Shown one piece after another: positions 1 to 9,319 of a stretch of 64,000 nt of DNA. The position numbers and the translations under genes are program-made. Source of the DNA: Burkholderiales bacterium PBB2 (lineage in GTDB: Bacteria > Pseudomonadota > Gammaproteobacteria > Burkholderiales > Burkholderiaceae_C); assembly GCA_002255955.1 (NCBI GenBank), contig NKIM01000003.1:186001-250000 (forward strand). Reading direction: 5' to 3'. Numbering within the stretch: the first letter of the stretch is position 1; each line of letters starts with the position of its first letter. The notes under the pieces were generated by a model. That model was not told the DNA's origin. It did no database searches and saw only the letters and a list, made by a program, of their open reading frames with translations.

Positions 1-1581
1 ACGGCCGAGACCGACATGACCAGCGCGATCGCCGAAGGCATCGCCAGCGACAAGGACCTGACCAAGAACCTGCTCAAGGCCGTGGGCGTGCCCGTGCCCG
101 AGGGCCAGGCGGTCAAGACCCCGGCCGAGGCCTGGGAAGTGGCCCAGGACCTGGGCCTGCCCGTGGTCGTCAAGCCCAGCGACGGCAACCATGGCCGCGG
201 CGTGACCCTGGACCTGCAGACCCAGGCCGATGTCGAAGCCGCCTTCAAGGTGGCCGACGAAGAAGGCTCCGAGGTGCTGGTCGAGCGCTACATCCGCGGC
301 AACGAGCACCGCATCCTGGTCGTCGGCGGCCGGGTGGTGGCCGCCGCGCGCGGTGAGGCCGCCTGGATCACCGGCGACGGCCAGCAGACCGTGCGCCAGC
401 TGGTCGACAGCCAGATCAACACCGACCCCCGCCGCGGCCTGACCGAAGACTTCCCGCTCAACCGCATCACCCTGGGCGAAGACCCGGTGGTGATCCTCGA
501 TCTGCAAAGGCAAGGCCTGACCCCCGAGTCGGTGCCGGCCGCCGGCCGCCAGGTGCTGATCCAGCGCAACGGCAATGTCGCCATCGACTGCACGGCCGAG
601 GTCCACCCCGATGTGGCCCATGCCGTGGCCCTGGCCGCCCGCGTGGTCGGCCTGGACATCGCCGGCGTCGACCTGGTCAGCGAAGACATCTCCAAGCCCA
701 TGGCCGAGACCGGTGGCGCCATCGTCGAGGTCAATGCCGGCCCGGGCCTGCTGATGCACCTGAAGCCGGCCGCGGGCAGCCCGCAGCCGGTCGGCCAGGC
801 CATCATCGACCACCTGTTCGCCGAAGACGAAACCGGCCGCATCCCGGTGGTTGGCGTGGCCGGCTCGCGCGGCACCCACACCATCAGCCGCCTGGTCGCC
901 TGGCTGCTGCACCTGAACGGCCGCCATGTCGGCCTGGCCTGCCGCGACGGCCTGTTCCTGGGCACGCGCCGGGTCGAGCGCCGCCCCTCCAACCGCTGGG
1001 ACGCGGCCCACCGCCTGCTGATGAACCGCGGCGTCGACGCCGTGGTGATCGAGAACAGCGCCGCCAATGTGCTGCGCGACGGCCTGGCCTACGACCGCTG
1101 CCAGGTCGGCGTGGTCACCGATATGGGCGGCATCGAAGGCCTGGCCGAATTCGATGTACACAGCGAAGACCAGCTCTACAAGGTGCTGCGCACCCAGGTC
1201 GACGTGGTGCTGTCGGAAGGCGCCGCGGTGCTCAATGCCGATGTTGCCCGCCTGCTGGACATGGCCGAGCTCAGCGACGGCGAGGTCGTGCTCTACGCCC
1301 TGGACGGCGCGGCCGACAGCCTGAAGGCCCACCGCGAGCAAGGCGGCCGTGCCGTCTTCCTGCAAGGTGGTGCCGCGGTGCTGGCCCAAGGCCACTCGGA
1401 AACCGTGGGGGCCAATGTCGACGCCCTGCTGCGCCGCTTTGCCGCCAGCCCGGCCGGCGCCGGCGCCGAGGTCGATGCCGCCACCGTGCTGGCCGCCGTG
1501 GCCACGGCCTGGGCGCTGGGCATCCCGCCCGAGCTGATCTCGGCTGGCCTCGACACCTTTGTTCTCGAACTGCAGGCCTGA
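1..1581 (+). CDS. CphA2-like cyanophycin synthetase, 5'-truncated by window
   Basis: The reading frame is open from base 1, so the gene starts upstream of the window; the ATG at 16 is internal. The visible part aligns along its length with the ATP-grasp and Mur-ligase-like regions of the complete CphA that follows. It differs in two ways. The Mur-ligase P-loop that reads GTNGKTT in CphA is GSRGTHT here (862-882), losing the ATP-binding lysine. The protein also stops before the C-terminal lobe, which in CphA carries the DYGHN segment. Cyanobacterial CphA2 enzymes also lack a working Mur half and polymerise beta-Asp-Arg dipeptides in the remaining half. By analogy this copy may recycle dipeptides or assist CphA; that role is inferred. 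It lies 52 bp upstream of cphA on the same strand, probably in one operon. Confidence 0.85.
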   Translation, partial: TAETDMTSAIAEGIASDKDLTKNLLKAVGVPVPEGQAVKTPAEAWEVAQDLGLPVVVKPSDGNHGRGVTLDLQTQADVEAAFKVADEEGSEVLVERYIRGNEHRILVVGGRVVAAARGEAAWITGDGQQTVRQLVDSQINTDPRRGLTEDFPLNRITLGEDPVVILDLQRQGLTPESVPAAGRQVLIQRNGNVAIDCTAEVHPDVAHAVALAARVVGLDIAGVDLVSEDISKPMAETGGAIVEVNAGPGLLMHLKPAAGSPQPVGQAIIDHLFAEDETGRIPVVGVAGSRGTHTISRLVAWLLHLNGRHVGLACRDGLFLGTRRVERRPSNRWDAAHRLLMNRGVDAVVIENSAANVLRDGLAYDRCQVGVVTDMGGIEGLAEFDVHSEDQLYKVLRTQVDVVLSEGAAVLNADVARLLDMAELSDGEVVLYALDGAADSLKAHREQGGRAVFLQGGAAVLAQGHSETVGANVDALLRRFAASPAGAGAEVDAATVLAAVATAWALGIPPELISAGLDTFVLELQA

Positions 1582-1633
1582 TCTCGGCCTGCGCGACGCT
1601 CCCCATACCTTTCCAAGCTCTGGAACACGCACC

Positions 1634-4213
1634 ATGGAAGTTTCCCGCACACGCGCGCTGCGCGGCCCCAATATGTGGAGCCGCCACACGGCCATCGAAG
1701 CGGTCGTGCACTGCACGCCGGCCGAGCAGTCGATCGCCGACATGCCCGACTTTGAAGCCCGGCTGCGCGCCCTCTTCCCCAGCATCGGCGCCCTGCGGCC
1801 CGCCAGCGCCCAGCGCACGCCCATCACCCTGGCCCATGTGCTGGAGCAGGCCACCCTGGCCCTGCAAGCCCAGGCCGGCTGCCCGGTGACCTTCAGCCAC
1901 ACCCACATCACCTCCGAGCCCGGCAGCTACCAGGTGGTGGTGGAGTACAGCGAGGAAGACGTGGGCCGCATGGCCTTCGAAGCCGCCTGCAAGTTGGTGG
2001 AAGCCGCGCGTGACGGCGGCAGCTTCGATGCCGACGCCACCCTCAAAGCCCTGCGCGACCTGGACGAGGACGTGCGCCTCGGCCCCTCGACCGGCTCCAT
2101 CGTCAACGCCGCCGTGGCCCGCGGTGTGCCCTACCGTCGCCTGACCCAGGGCAGCCTGGTTCAGTTCGGCTGGGGCGCCAAGCAGCGCCGCATCTGGGCC
2201 GCCGAAGTGGACGCGACCAGCGCGGTGAGCGAATCGATCGCCCAGGACAAAGACCTCTGCAAGCGCCTGCTGCAATCGGCCGGCGTGCCGGTGCCCACAG
2301 GCCGCCCGGTCAGCTCCATCGATGACGCCTGGGAGGCCGCGCTGGAGATCGGCCTGCCCGTGGTCGTCAAGCCGCAAGACGGCAACCAGGGCAAGGGCGT
2401 GACCGTCAATGTGGTCACGCGCGAACACATGGAGATTGCCTACAAGGCCGCCGATGAAATCGGTCAGGTCATGGTCGAGAAGTTCCTGCCTGGAAGCGAT
2501 TACCGCCTGCTGGTGGTGGGCGACAAGCTGGTCGCCGCCGCCCGCCGCGACCCGCCGCATGTCATCGGTGATGGTGTGCTGACGGTCAAGCAACTGGTCG
2601 ACAAGGTCAATGCCGACCCCAAACGCGGCGATGGCCACGCCACCTCGCTGACCAAGATCCGCTTCGACGACATCGCCGTGGCGCGCCTGACCCAGCAAAA
2701 CCTGACCCCCGACTCGGTGCCGGAAAAGGGCCAGCGCGTCATCCTGCGCAACAACGCCAATCTGTCCACCGGCGGCACCGCCACCGATGTGACTGATGAC
2801 GTGCACCCGGACGTGGCCGCGCGCGCCATCGCCGCGGCGCAAGTCGTGGGCCTGCATGTCTGCGGCGTCGATGTGGTGGCCGAAAGCGTGCTGCGGCCGC
2901 TGGAAGAGATCAACGGCGGCATCGTCGAAGTGAACGCCGCGCCGGGACTGCGCATGCACCTCTCGCCGTCCTACGGCAAGGGCCGCAATGTCGGCGAGGC
3001 CATCATTGCCCACCTTTACGGCCACGGCCACAAGAGCGAAGACGGCCGCATCCCTGTGGTCGCCGTCACTGGTACCAATGGCAAGACCACCACCTCGCGC
3101 CTGATCGCCCATCTGTTCGCCACCTGCGGCCTCAAGGTCGGCATGACCAACACCGACGGCGTCTACGTCGATGGCCGCCAGATCGACAGCGGCGATTGCT
3201 CCGGCCCCAAGAGCGCTCGCAATGTGCTGATGCACCCCGATGTGGAAGCGGCCGTGTTCGAAACCGCGCGCGGCGGCGTGCTGCGCGAGGGCCTGGGCTT
3301 TGACCGCTGCCAAGTGGCTGTCGTCACCAACCTCGGCGCTGGCGACCACCTGGGCATGAACTTCCTCAACACCGTGGAAGAGCTGGCCCTGGTCAAACGC
3401 GTGATCGTGCAGAACGTAGCGCCCAACGGCTATGCCGTGCTGAACGCCGCCGACCCCATCGTCGCCAACATGGCCGGCACCTGCCCGGGCCAGATCATCT
3501 TCTTCGCCGCCGACCGCCACCACCCGCTGATGGCCACCCACCGCGCACAAGGCAAGCGCTGCGTCTATGTGGACGGAGACCAGCTGGTGGCTGCCCAGGG
3601 CAGCTGGCGCGAGAACATCCCGTTGCGCGACATCCCCATCACCCGCGGCGGTGCGATCGGCTTCCAGGTCGAGAACGCCATGGCCTCGGTGGCCGCCGCC
3701 TGGGGCGTGGGCCTGGACTGGGACACCATCCGCCGCGGCGTGGCCAGCTTCGCCAATGACGCCGACAACGCGCCCGGCCGCTTCAATGTGATGGACTATC
3801 GCGGCGCCACCGTGATTGCCGATTACGGCCACAACGCAGACGCGATGCGCGCCCTGGTGGCCGCGGTCGAGGCCCTGCCGGCCAGCAAGCGCTCGGTCGT
3901 GATCAGCGGCGCCGGCGACCGCCGCGACGAGGACATCCGCGAGCAGACCGTCATCCTGGGCGCCGCCTTCGACGAGGTGATCCTGTTCCAGGACGCCTGC
4001 CAGCGCGGCCGCGAGGACGGCGAGGTGCTGGCCCTGCTGCGCCAGGGTCTGGAAGGCGCCAGCCGCACCCGCCACATCGACGAGATCCGCGGCGAGTTCA
4101 TCGCCATCGACGCCGCCCTGGCGCGCCTGCAGCCGGGCGATCTCTGCCTGGTGCTGGTGGATCAAGTGGAAGAAGCCCTGGCCCATTTGGCTCAGCGCAT
4201 CCAGGCCGGCTGA
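1634..4213 (+). CDS. cphA: Cyanophycin synthetase CphA
   Basis: This 859-residue protein polymerises aspartate and arginine into the storage polymer cyanophycin, using ATP, in the cytoplasm. The start at 1634 gives the family's usual opening MEVSRTRALRGPN; an upstream in-frame ATG at 1559 overlaps the previous gene and was rejected. Domains in order: N domain (about 1-160), ATP-grasp domain adding Asp (about 165-430, with VVVKPQDGNQGKG near 242-254), and a Mur-ligase-like domain adding Arg, with an intact P-loop GTNGKTT at 480-486 and the C-terminal lobe containing DYGHN at 730-734. The length matches the usual 870 or so residues. It follows the CphA2-like gene and ends at a strong terminator. 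No cyanophycinase gene is in view. Confidence 0.95.
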   Translation: MEVSRTRALRGPNMWSRHTAIEAVVHCTPAEQSIADMPDFEARLRALFPSIGALRPASAQRTPITLAHVLEQATLALQAQAGCPVTFSHTHITSEPGSYQVVVEYSEEDVGRMAFEAACKLVEAARDGGSFDADATLKALRDLDEDVRLGPSTGSIVNAAVARGVPYRRLTQGSLVQFGWGAKQRRIWAAEVDATSAVSESIAQDKDLCKRLLQSAGVPVPTGRPVSSIDDAWEAALEIGLPVVVKPQDGNQGKGVTVNVVTREHMEIAYKAADEIGQVMVEKFLPGSDYRLLVVGDKLVAAARRDPPHVIGDGVLTVKQLVDKVNADPKRGDGHATSLTKIRFDDIAVARLTQQNLTPDSVPEKGQRVILRNNANLSTGGTATDVTDDVHPDVAARAIAAAQVVGLHVCGVDVVAESVLRPLEEINGGIVEVNAAPGLRMHLSPSYGKGRNVGEAIIAHLYGHGHKSEDGRIPVVAVTGTNGKTTTSRLIAHLFATCGLKVGMTNTDGVYVDGRQIDSGDCSGPKSARNVLMHPDVEAAVFETARGGVLREGLGFDRCQVAVVTNLGAGDHLGMNFLNTVEELALVKRVIVQNVAPNGYAVLNAADPIVANMAGTCPGQIIFFAADRHHPLMATHRAQGKRCVYVDGDQLVAAQGSWRENIPLRDIPITRGGAIGFQVENAMASVAAAWGVGLDWDTIRRGVASFANDADNAPGRFNVMDYRGATVIADYGHNADAMRALVAAVEALPASKRSVVISGAGDRRDEDIREQTVILGAAFDEVILFQDACQRGREDGEVLALLRQGLEGASRTRHIDEIRGEFIAIDAALARLQPGDLCLVLVDQVEEALAHLAQRIQAG

Positions 4214-4236
4214 TCAGCGGTTCTCCCCGAAGCAGA

Positions 4237-4264
4237 AGCCGGCGCGCCACGCGCCGGCTTTTTT
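4237..4264 (+). terminator. Intrinsic terminator after cphA
   Basis: A perfect 9-bp GC-rich stem (4237-4245 with 4251-4259) with a 5-nt loop is followed by a run of six T. It starts 24 bp after the cphA stop codon and should end the cyanophycin operon transcript. Confidence 0.9.
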
Positions 4265-4351
4265 CTGCCCGACGCACATCTTCCACGCGTATGCTGCGCG
4301 CATGCGCATCTCGGACACCCTGCACATGACGGTTTATTCCGGCGGACTCTC

Positions 4352-5950
4352 ATGACGGCCGCGCTGCGCCATCTGGTCCTGGTTCTGGGCGACCAGCTCA
4401 ACAGCGATGCATCGGCCTTTGATGGCTTCGACCCGACGCAAGACGCCGTCTGGATGGCCGAGGTGCGCGAGGAGTCGACCCATGTCTGGTCCTCGAAACC
4501 GCGCACGGTGATGTTTCTGGCGGCCATGCGCCACTTCGCCCTGGCCTTGCGCCGCCTGGGTCGCCCTCTGCACTACCGCTGGCTCGACGACCCCGACAAC
4601 CAGGGCAGCCTGGCCGGCGAGCTGCGCGCCGCCATCGCCCGACTGCAACCGCAGCGCCTGATCCTGACTGCGCCGGGCGACTGGCGTGTGCTGCAAGCCC
4701 TGCGCGCCGTGGCGGCCGAGGCTGGCCTGCCGCTGGAGCTGCGCGACGACCGGCATTTCTTCAGCACCGTGCGAGAGTTCGCCGCCCACGCCAAAGGGCG
4801 CAGCAGCCTGCGCCTGGAGTACTTCTACCGCGAGCTGCGGCAGAAGCACGGCGTGCTGATGGAAGACGACGGCCGCCGCCCGCTGGGCGGGCAGTGGAAC
4901 TTCGATGCCGAGAACCGCGAAGCCTTCGGCGCCGCCGGTCCCGGCTTTCTGCCGGCCCGCAGCCAGTTCCCCCCCGATGCCCTGACGCGCGAGGTGATCG
5001 CCCTGGTCCAGCGCCAGCTGCCCGATCACCCGGGCCGGCTGGACAGCTTTGCCTGGCCGGTCACCCGCGAGCAGGCCTTGCAGGCGCTGGGCGAGTTCCT
5101 CAGCGAGCGCCTGCCCCTGTTCGGCCGATTCCAGGATGCGATGTGGCCCGAGGAGCCCTGGCTCTACCACTCCCACCTGGCTGCCGCCCTCAACCTCAAG
5201 TTGCTGAACCCGCGCGAGGTGGTGGCTGCGGCCGAGGCCGAGTTCCGCGCCGGGCGCGCACCACTGGCCTGTGTGGAGGGTTTCATCCGCCAGATCCTGG
5301 GCTGGCGAGAGTATGTGCGCGGCGTCTACTGGACGCAGATGCCGGGCTATCTGGAGCACAACAGCCTGCGGGCCAAGCAAGACCTGCCCGCCTGGTACTG
5401 GACCGGCGAGACCGAGATGGTCTGCCTCAGCGCCGCCCTGCGCCAGACCCTGGACCATGGCTATGCCCACCACATCCAACGCCTGATGGTGACCGGCCTG
5501 TACGCCCTGCTCTACGGCGTGGCGCCAGCGCAAATCCATGCCTGGTACCTGGCCGTGTATGTCGACGCCGTGGAGTGGGTGGAACTGCCCAACACCCTGG
5601 GCATGAGCCAGTTCGTCGATGGCGGCCTGCTGGCCAGCAAGCCCTACATCGCCAGCGGCAAGTACATCCAGCGCATGAGCAGCGGCAGCTACTGCCGGCG
5701 CTGCCCCTACGACCCGGCCGAGCGCCTGGGCGAGCGCGCCTGCCCCTTCACCACCTTGTACTGGGACTTTCTGATTCGCCACGAAACCCTGCTGGCCGCC
5801 AACCCGCGCATGGTCATGCAGGTGCGCAATGCCAGCCGTCTCAGCGAAGACGAGCGTGCGGCCATCCAGCAGCAGGCAGCCGCCCTGCGGTCTGCCCAGG
5901 GGCGCGCCTGCCCATCGACCGGCGCGCCCGGCTCAGTCTCTGAGCCCTGA
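4352..5950 (+). CDS. FeS-containing bacterial cryptochrome/(6-4) photolyase-like protein
   Basis: The 532-residue protein belongs to the deoxyribodipyrimidine photolyase-related family (FeS-BCP, like Agrobacterium PhrB). The N-terminal half opens with LVLVLGDQL, typical of the photolyase Rossmann domain. The C-terminal half has the FAD-domain segment GFIRQILGWREYVRG and four cysteines at about 358, 448, 451 and 464. Their spacing (90, 3, 13) is almost that of the [4Fe-4S] ligands of PhrB. Family members repair (6-4) photoproducts or act as blue-light receptors, and the sequence cannot separate these roles. The start at 4352 leaves the family-typical N-terminus. The next gene downstream is a single-domain response regulator 103 bp away, which is compatible with light signalling but proves nothing. 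Confidence 0.9.
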   Translation: MTAALRHLVLVLGDQLNSDASAFDGFDPTQDAVWMAEVREESTHVWSSKPRTVMFLAAMRHFALALRRLGRPLHYRWLDDPDNQGSLAGELRAAIARLQPQRLILTAPGDWRVLQALRAVAAEAGLPLELRDDRHFFSTVREFAAHAKGRSSLRLEYFYRELRQKHGVLMEDDGRRPLGGQWNFDAENREAFGAAGPGFLPARSQFPPDALTREVIALVQRQLPDHPGRLDSFAWPVTREQALQALGEFLSERLPLFGRFQDAMWPEEPWLYHSHLAAALNLKLLNPREVVAAAEAEFRAGRAPLACVEGFIRQILGWREYVRGVYWTQMPGYLEHNSLRAKQDLPAWYWTGETEMVCLSAALRQTLDHGYAHHIQRLMVTGLYALLYGVAPAQIHAWYLAVYVDAVEWVELPNTLGMSQFVDGGLLASKPYIASGKYIQRMSSGSYCRRCPYDPAERLGERACPFTTLYWDFLIRHETLLAANPRMVMQVRNASRLSEDERAAIQQQAAALRSAQGRACPSTGAPGSVSEP

Positions 5951-6053
5951 CGCCACAGCTCGACAGATCGGCATTGCCGCCACGCCTGCACTTGAGTTAC
6001 CGTCCGGCCATGCGCTTGGCGCCGCCGCTTCCGGCCCCACCGGACCGCTCTCA

Positions 6054-6437
6054 ATGAAAAAGATCCTGATCGTTGACGACAACCCCGACATCCGGGCCCT
6101 GCTGCACGCCACGCTGGATCTGGCGCAGAGCTTCGAAATCCACGAGACCTCCAACGGCGTCGCCGCGGTCGAGCTGGCGCGCAGCCTCAAGCCCGATCTG
6201 GTGCTGATGGACATCATGATGCCGGGCGAGTTCGACGGGCTGGAGGCCTGCCGCCGCATCAAACAGCTGAGCCTGGACCACGGCCAGCCGCCCAAGGTGC
6301 TGCTGGTCAGCGCCAAGCCGCGCGATCAGGTGCGTCAGCAGCTGGAGGACGTCGGGGCCGATGAATTCATGGCCAAGCCTTTCGGGCCGGCCCAGCTGGT
6401 GGCCTGCATCATGGCCTTGTTCCAACCCAAGAACTGA
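6054..6437 (+). CDS. CheY-like single-domain response regulator
   Basis: The 127-residue protein is a stand-alone receiver domain. The acidic pair D8/D9, the phospho-acceptor D53 (in LMDIMMPG), S86 and K108 (in AKPFG) are all present, so it should be phosphorylated by a histidine kinase. There is no output domain, so it must act by binding a partner. The start at 6054 was chosen because it begins MKKILIVDDN; a longer in-frame opening overlaps the photolyase gene and adds only low-complexity sequence. No kinase is adjacent. It converges with the minus-strand gene ending at 6485. Confidence 0.9.
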   Translation: MKKILIVDDNPDIRALLHATLDLAQSFEIHETSNGVAAVELARSLKPDLVLMDIMMPGEFDGLEACRRIKQLSLDHGQPPKVLLVSAKPRDQVRQQLEDVGADEFMAKPFGPAQLVACIMALFQPKN

Positions 6438-6484
6438 CGACCGGCCGCAGGCCGCGGGCCTGCCTGCGCGCACCCTGCTTCAAC

Positions 6485-8044
6485 TCACCACTTGCAGCCG
6501 TTCTTGCGCACCGCATCGGCGGCCAGCGGGATCACGGCCAGCAAGCCCAGCTGCTCGCCGTAGGCCTTGCGGCAGTCCTTCTTGCCGGCCGCCTCCATGC
6601 TTTCCTCCAGCTTGGATTTGCGCTCGGGCGGCGGGGGCACCATGTTCAGCAAGCCCGAGCTGCTGCGCGAAGGCAGCGCGCCACCACGCATATCGCGCGG
6701 CAGACTGAGGTTGAGTCGCGGTGCGTCGGCCGGTGTGGACGCCGGTGTAGCCACATCGTGACCCAGCTGCGCGCCGGCATCGGGCGCGCCCTGTCCGGGG
6801 CGGCTGGAAGCCGCGGGGGTGGCCGCGCTACCGGGCGCGGCGCTGCCGCCGTTCGAGGGCGCCGACGGCGCCTGGACCGGGTTGTTCGGGCTGCTGCTGG
6901 GTTTGGCCTGGGTTTGTGCGCCGGCATCCGGGCTGCGGGCGGGGATGCTCTCGGCCGACTGCGGGCTGGGCTTGCCCGACGACGCGGTGGCAGCGGCCTC
7001 GGCCTTGGAATCGCTGATCGCCGTGCTGGGCACGCTGCCGAGCGTGGATTGGCTCAGCGGGGCCACCGGCAGCTGCGGCAAGGCGGCCGCTGCCTCCGCC
7101 GGCGCAGGCTGGGCCGGCAGGGGCGTCAAGGCTTCGGACTTGGGCAGCGGCGTCAGCGCCGGCCGGCTGGGCACGGCCAGTTGGCGCTCGCGAATCGGCG
7201 CTGTCACCGGCTCGAAGGCCGGCAGGGGCTGCACAGCTTGGGCCGGGTTCGGCAAGGCCTTGGCGGCGCTCACATCCTGCGGCGCGGCGCGGCTCAAGCT
7301 GCTGCTGGCGGCCGGCAGGCTGCGCGTCTGCACCGGCGGCACATAGGCCACTGGCGCCTGAGCCGGCAGATTGGCGATCGCCGCAGGTGCCGCGCTGCTC
7401 AGCGGGATGGTCTCGGGGCGCGCCCGGCTCACCGGTGCTGCGGCGTCGGGCAGCCGAGCCAGGACGCGGGGCGTCAAGGGCTCAGGCAAGGGAATGGGCT
7501 CGGTCGTGGGCAGGGCCATTGGCTCCGGCAGGGGTTCGGCCCGAGGGGTCGGCGATGGCGATGGCGATGGGGTTGGCAAAGTGGTCGCCGTGCTCGCCTC
7601 CACCGGGCGGGCCTGATCCTGACCGCTTTGCTCCACCGGCTGCGTGGCCGGCGTCGGGTTCCAATTGCCCAGGCGCGCGGCGCCGGGGCCGGCCTCGCGC
7701 GGCAGCTCGGGCCGCACGCTGCCGCCGTGGCGGGTCTGGCGGGCCTGGCCCACCGGGCCGGTCTGCTGCGGCGCGGTGGCACCGGGCTCGCCCGAACCGG
7801 CTTCCAGGCGCGGGCCGCGCAAGGTGACATTGATGCGGCCCCAGACACCCTCGCCCTCGCGGGCCGTGCCGCCCTGGGTGTTGCCGAAGACCAGCACCAG
7901 CAAGACATGCAAGAGCAGGGCCAGGGTCAGGCATTGCTGCATGCGCGTGGGCGGCGGCCGCCGCTCCAACCAGGCCGCCATGGCCGAGGCGCCGGTCTTG
8001 CGGGCCGGGGCGCTCACGGAGGCAAAGGCGGGGAATCTCAGCAT
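6485..8044 (-). CDS. Proline/alanine-rich single-pass membrane protein, TonB-like layout
   Basis: I do not recognise the family. From the ATG at 8044 the protein has 519 residues: a short cytoplasmic N-terminus, one hydrophobic helix (LTLALLLHVLLVLVFG, about residue 38-54), then some 400 residues very rich in Pro, Ala, Ser and Gln, and a small C-terminal part with two cysteines (KKDCRKAYGEQ and KNGCKW at the end). One N-terminal anchor followed by a long proline-rich spacer and a small C-terminal domain resembles TonB/TolA, which span the periplasm, but no TonB C-terminal motif is evident and no exbB/exbD is nearby. The start is uncertain; a second ATG some 20 codons later is possible. Confidence 0.7.
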   Translation of the reverse strand: MLRFPAFASVSAPARKTGASAMAAWLERRPPPTRMQQCLTLALLLHVLLVLVFGNTQGGTAREGEGVWGRINVTLRGPRLEAGSGEPGATAPQQTGPVGQARQTRHGGSVRPELPREAGPGAARLGNWNPTPATQPVEQSGQDQARPVEASTATTLPTPSPSPSPTPRAEPLPEPMALPTTEPIPLPEPLTPRVLARLPDAAAPVSRARPETIPLSSAAPAAIANLPAQAPVAYVPPVQTRSLPAASSSLSRAAPQDVSAAKALPNPAQAVQPLPAFEPVTAPIRERQLAVPSRPALTPLPKSEALTPLPAQPAPAEAAAALPQLPVAPLSQSTLGSVPSTAISDSKAEAAATASSGKPSPQSAESIPARSPDAGAQTQAKPSSSPNNPVQAPSAPSNGGSAAPGSAATPAASSRPGQGAPDAGAQLGHDVATPASTPADAPRLNLSLPRDMRGGALPSRSSSGLLNMVPPPPERKSKLEESMEAAGKKDCRKAYGEQLGLLAVIPLAADAVRKNGCKW

Positions 8045-8332
8045 GGGCGAGGAGGCAGGCGGACAGGCAAGCAAGCGATCGGTCGGCCGGGCATTCCCGG
8101 CCCGACAGGGCAGGCTGAAATGTAGCGCGCCGGGCCCGGGTGCCACCTGGGGCCTGCCCGCAGTGCGCGGCAGCCGCACTTCGTGAGCGAAGTCACGAAA
8201 TCGGGAAAACCTGGCCCGCAGACATGGGCTGGCGCGCCGGCCGGGCGAGGACTAAGCTGCGTTCATCGCCTGGCCTCTCGCTGTGCATTGCAGCGGCGCC
8301 AGTTTTGCACCCGCCCATTGCAAGGAATCGCC

Positions 8333-8701
8333 ATGAAAACCACCCTGCTCGCCCTCAGCCTGATCAGCCTCAGCGCCCTCTCGCACGCCGCCGCGGCGCC
8401 GCAAGACAGCCCCGAAGGCCAGGCCCTGCGCAACGAATGCGCGCAGAAGTACAGCGCGGGCTACGCCACCCGTGACGCCGCGGCCAAGTCGGACACCGAC
8501 GAGTACGTCTTCGTCTATCACAAGGGCCAGTACAAGGGCGAGCATGTCGCCGGCCAAGCCCTCGATTGCACCGAGCGCCAGTACGCCGCCTACCTGAACA
8601 CCGTGGACCCGACCCGCGTGATGGAGGCCTACCCGACCGCTGCCGGCCGCCCCAGCATCAAGGCGCCGCGCCTGCCGCGCACGCCTTCGGTCGGCAAGTG
8701 A
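8333..8701 (+). CDS. Small secreted protein of unknown function
   Basis: The 122-residue product begins with a clear signal peptide (MKTTLLALSLISLSALSHAAAA), giving a mature protein of about 100 residues with two cysteines that could form a disulfide. The ATG at 8333 has a Shine-Dalgarno-like AAGGAAT just upstream and was preferred to an in-frame ATG at 8183 that would bury the signal peptide. The C-terminus is proline-rich and basic. No family is recognised. The divergent proline-rich gene starts 289 bp away, so the gap probably holds both promoters. Confidence 0.75.
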   Translation: MKTTLLALSLISLSALSHAAAAPQDSPEGQALRNECAQKYSAGYATRDAAAKSDTDEYVFVYHKGQYKGEHVAGQALDCTERQYAAYLNTVDPTRVMEAYPTAAGRPSIKAPRLPRTPSVGK

Positions 8702-8716
8702 CGGACTGACACGCGA

Positions 8717-9268
8717 TCAAAGACAGCCCGGCGGCGCGGCCGGGCTCGGTTCGCCGTAGCGCAGCTGCGCCAGCGGCGCTTGGCCGGCCACGGCAGCAGA
8801 GGGCCGCAGCACAAAGAGATGCTGGTAACTGCTCTCGCACAGATCTGCCAGCAGCGGCCCGCCCAGGGCTGCGATCAAGGCCGGCACCGTGTTGCTGTGA
8901 CCGACGATCAAGAGCGCCCCACCCTGCTGTCCCTGGGCCAAGGCCACGATCTCCTGGATGTGCGCCGCGCCTTCACCGCGCCGGGCTGCCACCACTTGGG
9001 CTTGCACGCGAAGCTCCTGCGCCAGCGGCGCCGCCGTCTCGCGGGTGCGCCGGAACTGACTGATGATGATGGCCTGAACACCAGCGCCGGCCAAGGCTTG
9101 AGCCAAGGCCTGGGCCCGGGCTTCGCCGGCCGGCGTCAACCCCGGGTCGGCCGCAGGCTCGGCAGCCCGCTCGGCATGACGCACCAGAAACACCAGCTCG
9201 GGCATGGCCTGGGCCGGCAGCACAGCGGCCAGCAGGAGGGCCGCCGACCAGAGGGGATGTAGTTTCAC
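8717..9268 (-). CDS. Secreted histidine phosphatase-family protein
   Basis: The 183-residue protein has a signal peptide (cleavage after AQA near residue 21) followed by the histidine phosphatase motif LVRHAE, in which the His is the phospho-acceptor. A second conserved region, GHSNTVP, supplies the other catalytic His. SixA-like and periplasmic phosphoglycerate-mutase-fold phosphatases have this layout. The substrate cannot be told. The gene is convergent with the small secreted protein gene, with 15 bp between the stops. Confidence 0.85.
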   Translation of the reverse strand: MKLHPLWSAALLLAAVLPAQAMPELVFLVRHAERAAEPAADPGLTPAGEARAQALAQALAGAGVQAIIISQFRRTRETAAPLAQELRVQAQVVAARRGEGAAHIQEIVALAQGQQGGALLIVGHSNTVPALIAALGGPLLADLCESSYQHLFVLRPSAAVAGQAPLAQLRYGEPSPAAPPGCL

Positions 9269-9319
9269 AGGTACCTTCTCGCACGATGACGGGGCGGGCC
9301 AGTATCGCGCCCCCGCCGC

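Noticed and set aside
1271-4186. A 971-codon open frame on the minus strand
   Set aside because: It is antisense to cphA. Its translation is His/Gly/Ala-rich without domains, typical of a shadow frame.
8726-8747. GC hairpin as a bidirectional terminator between convergent genes
   Set aside because: It lies inside the phosphatase coding sequence and has no T run on either strand.
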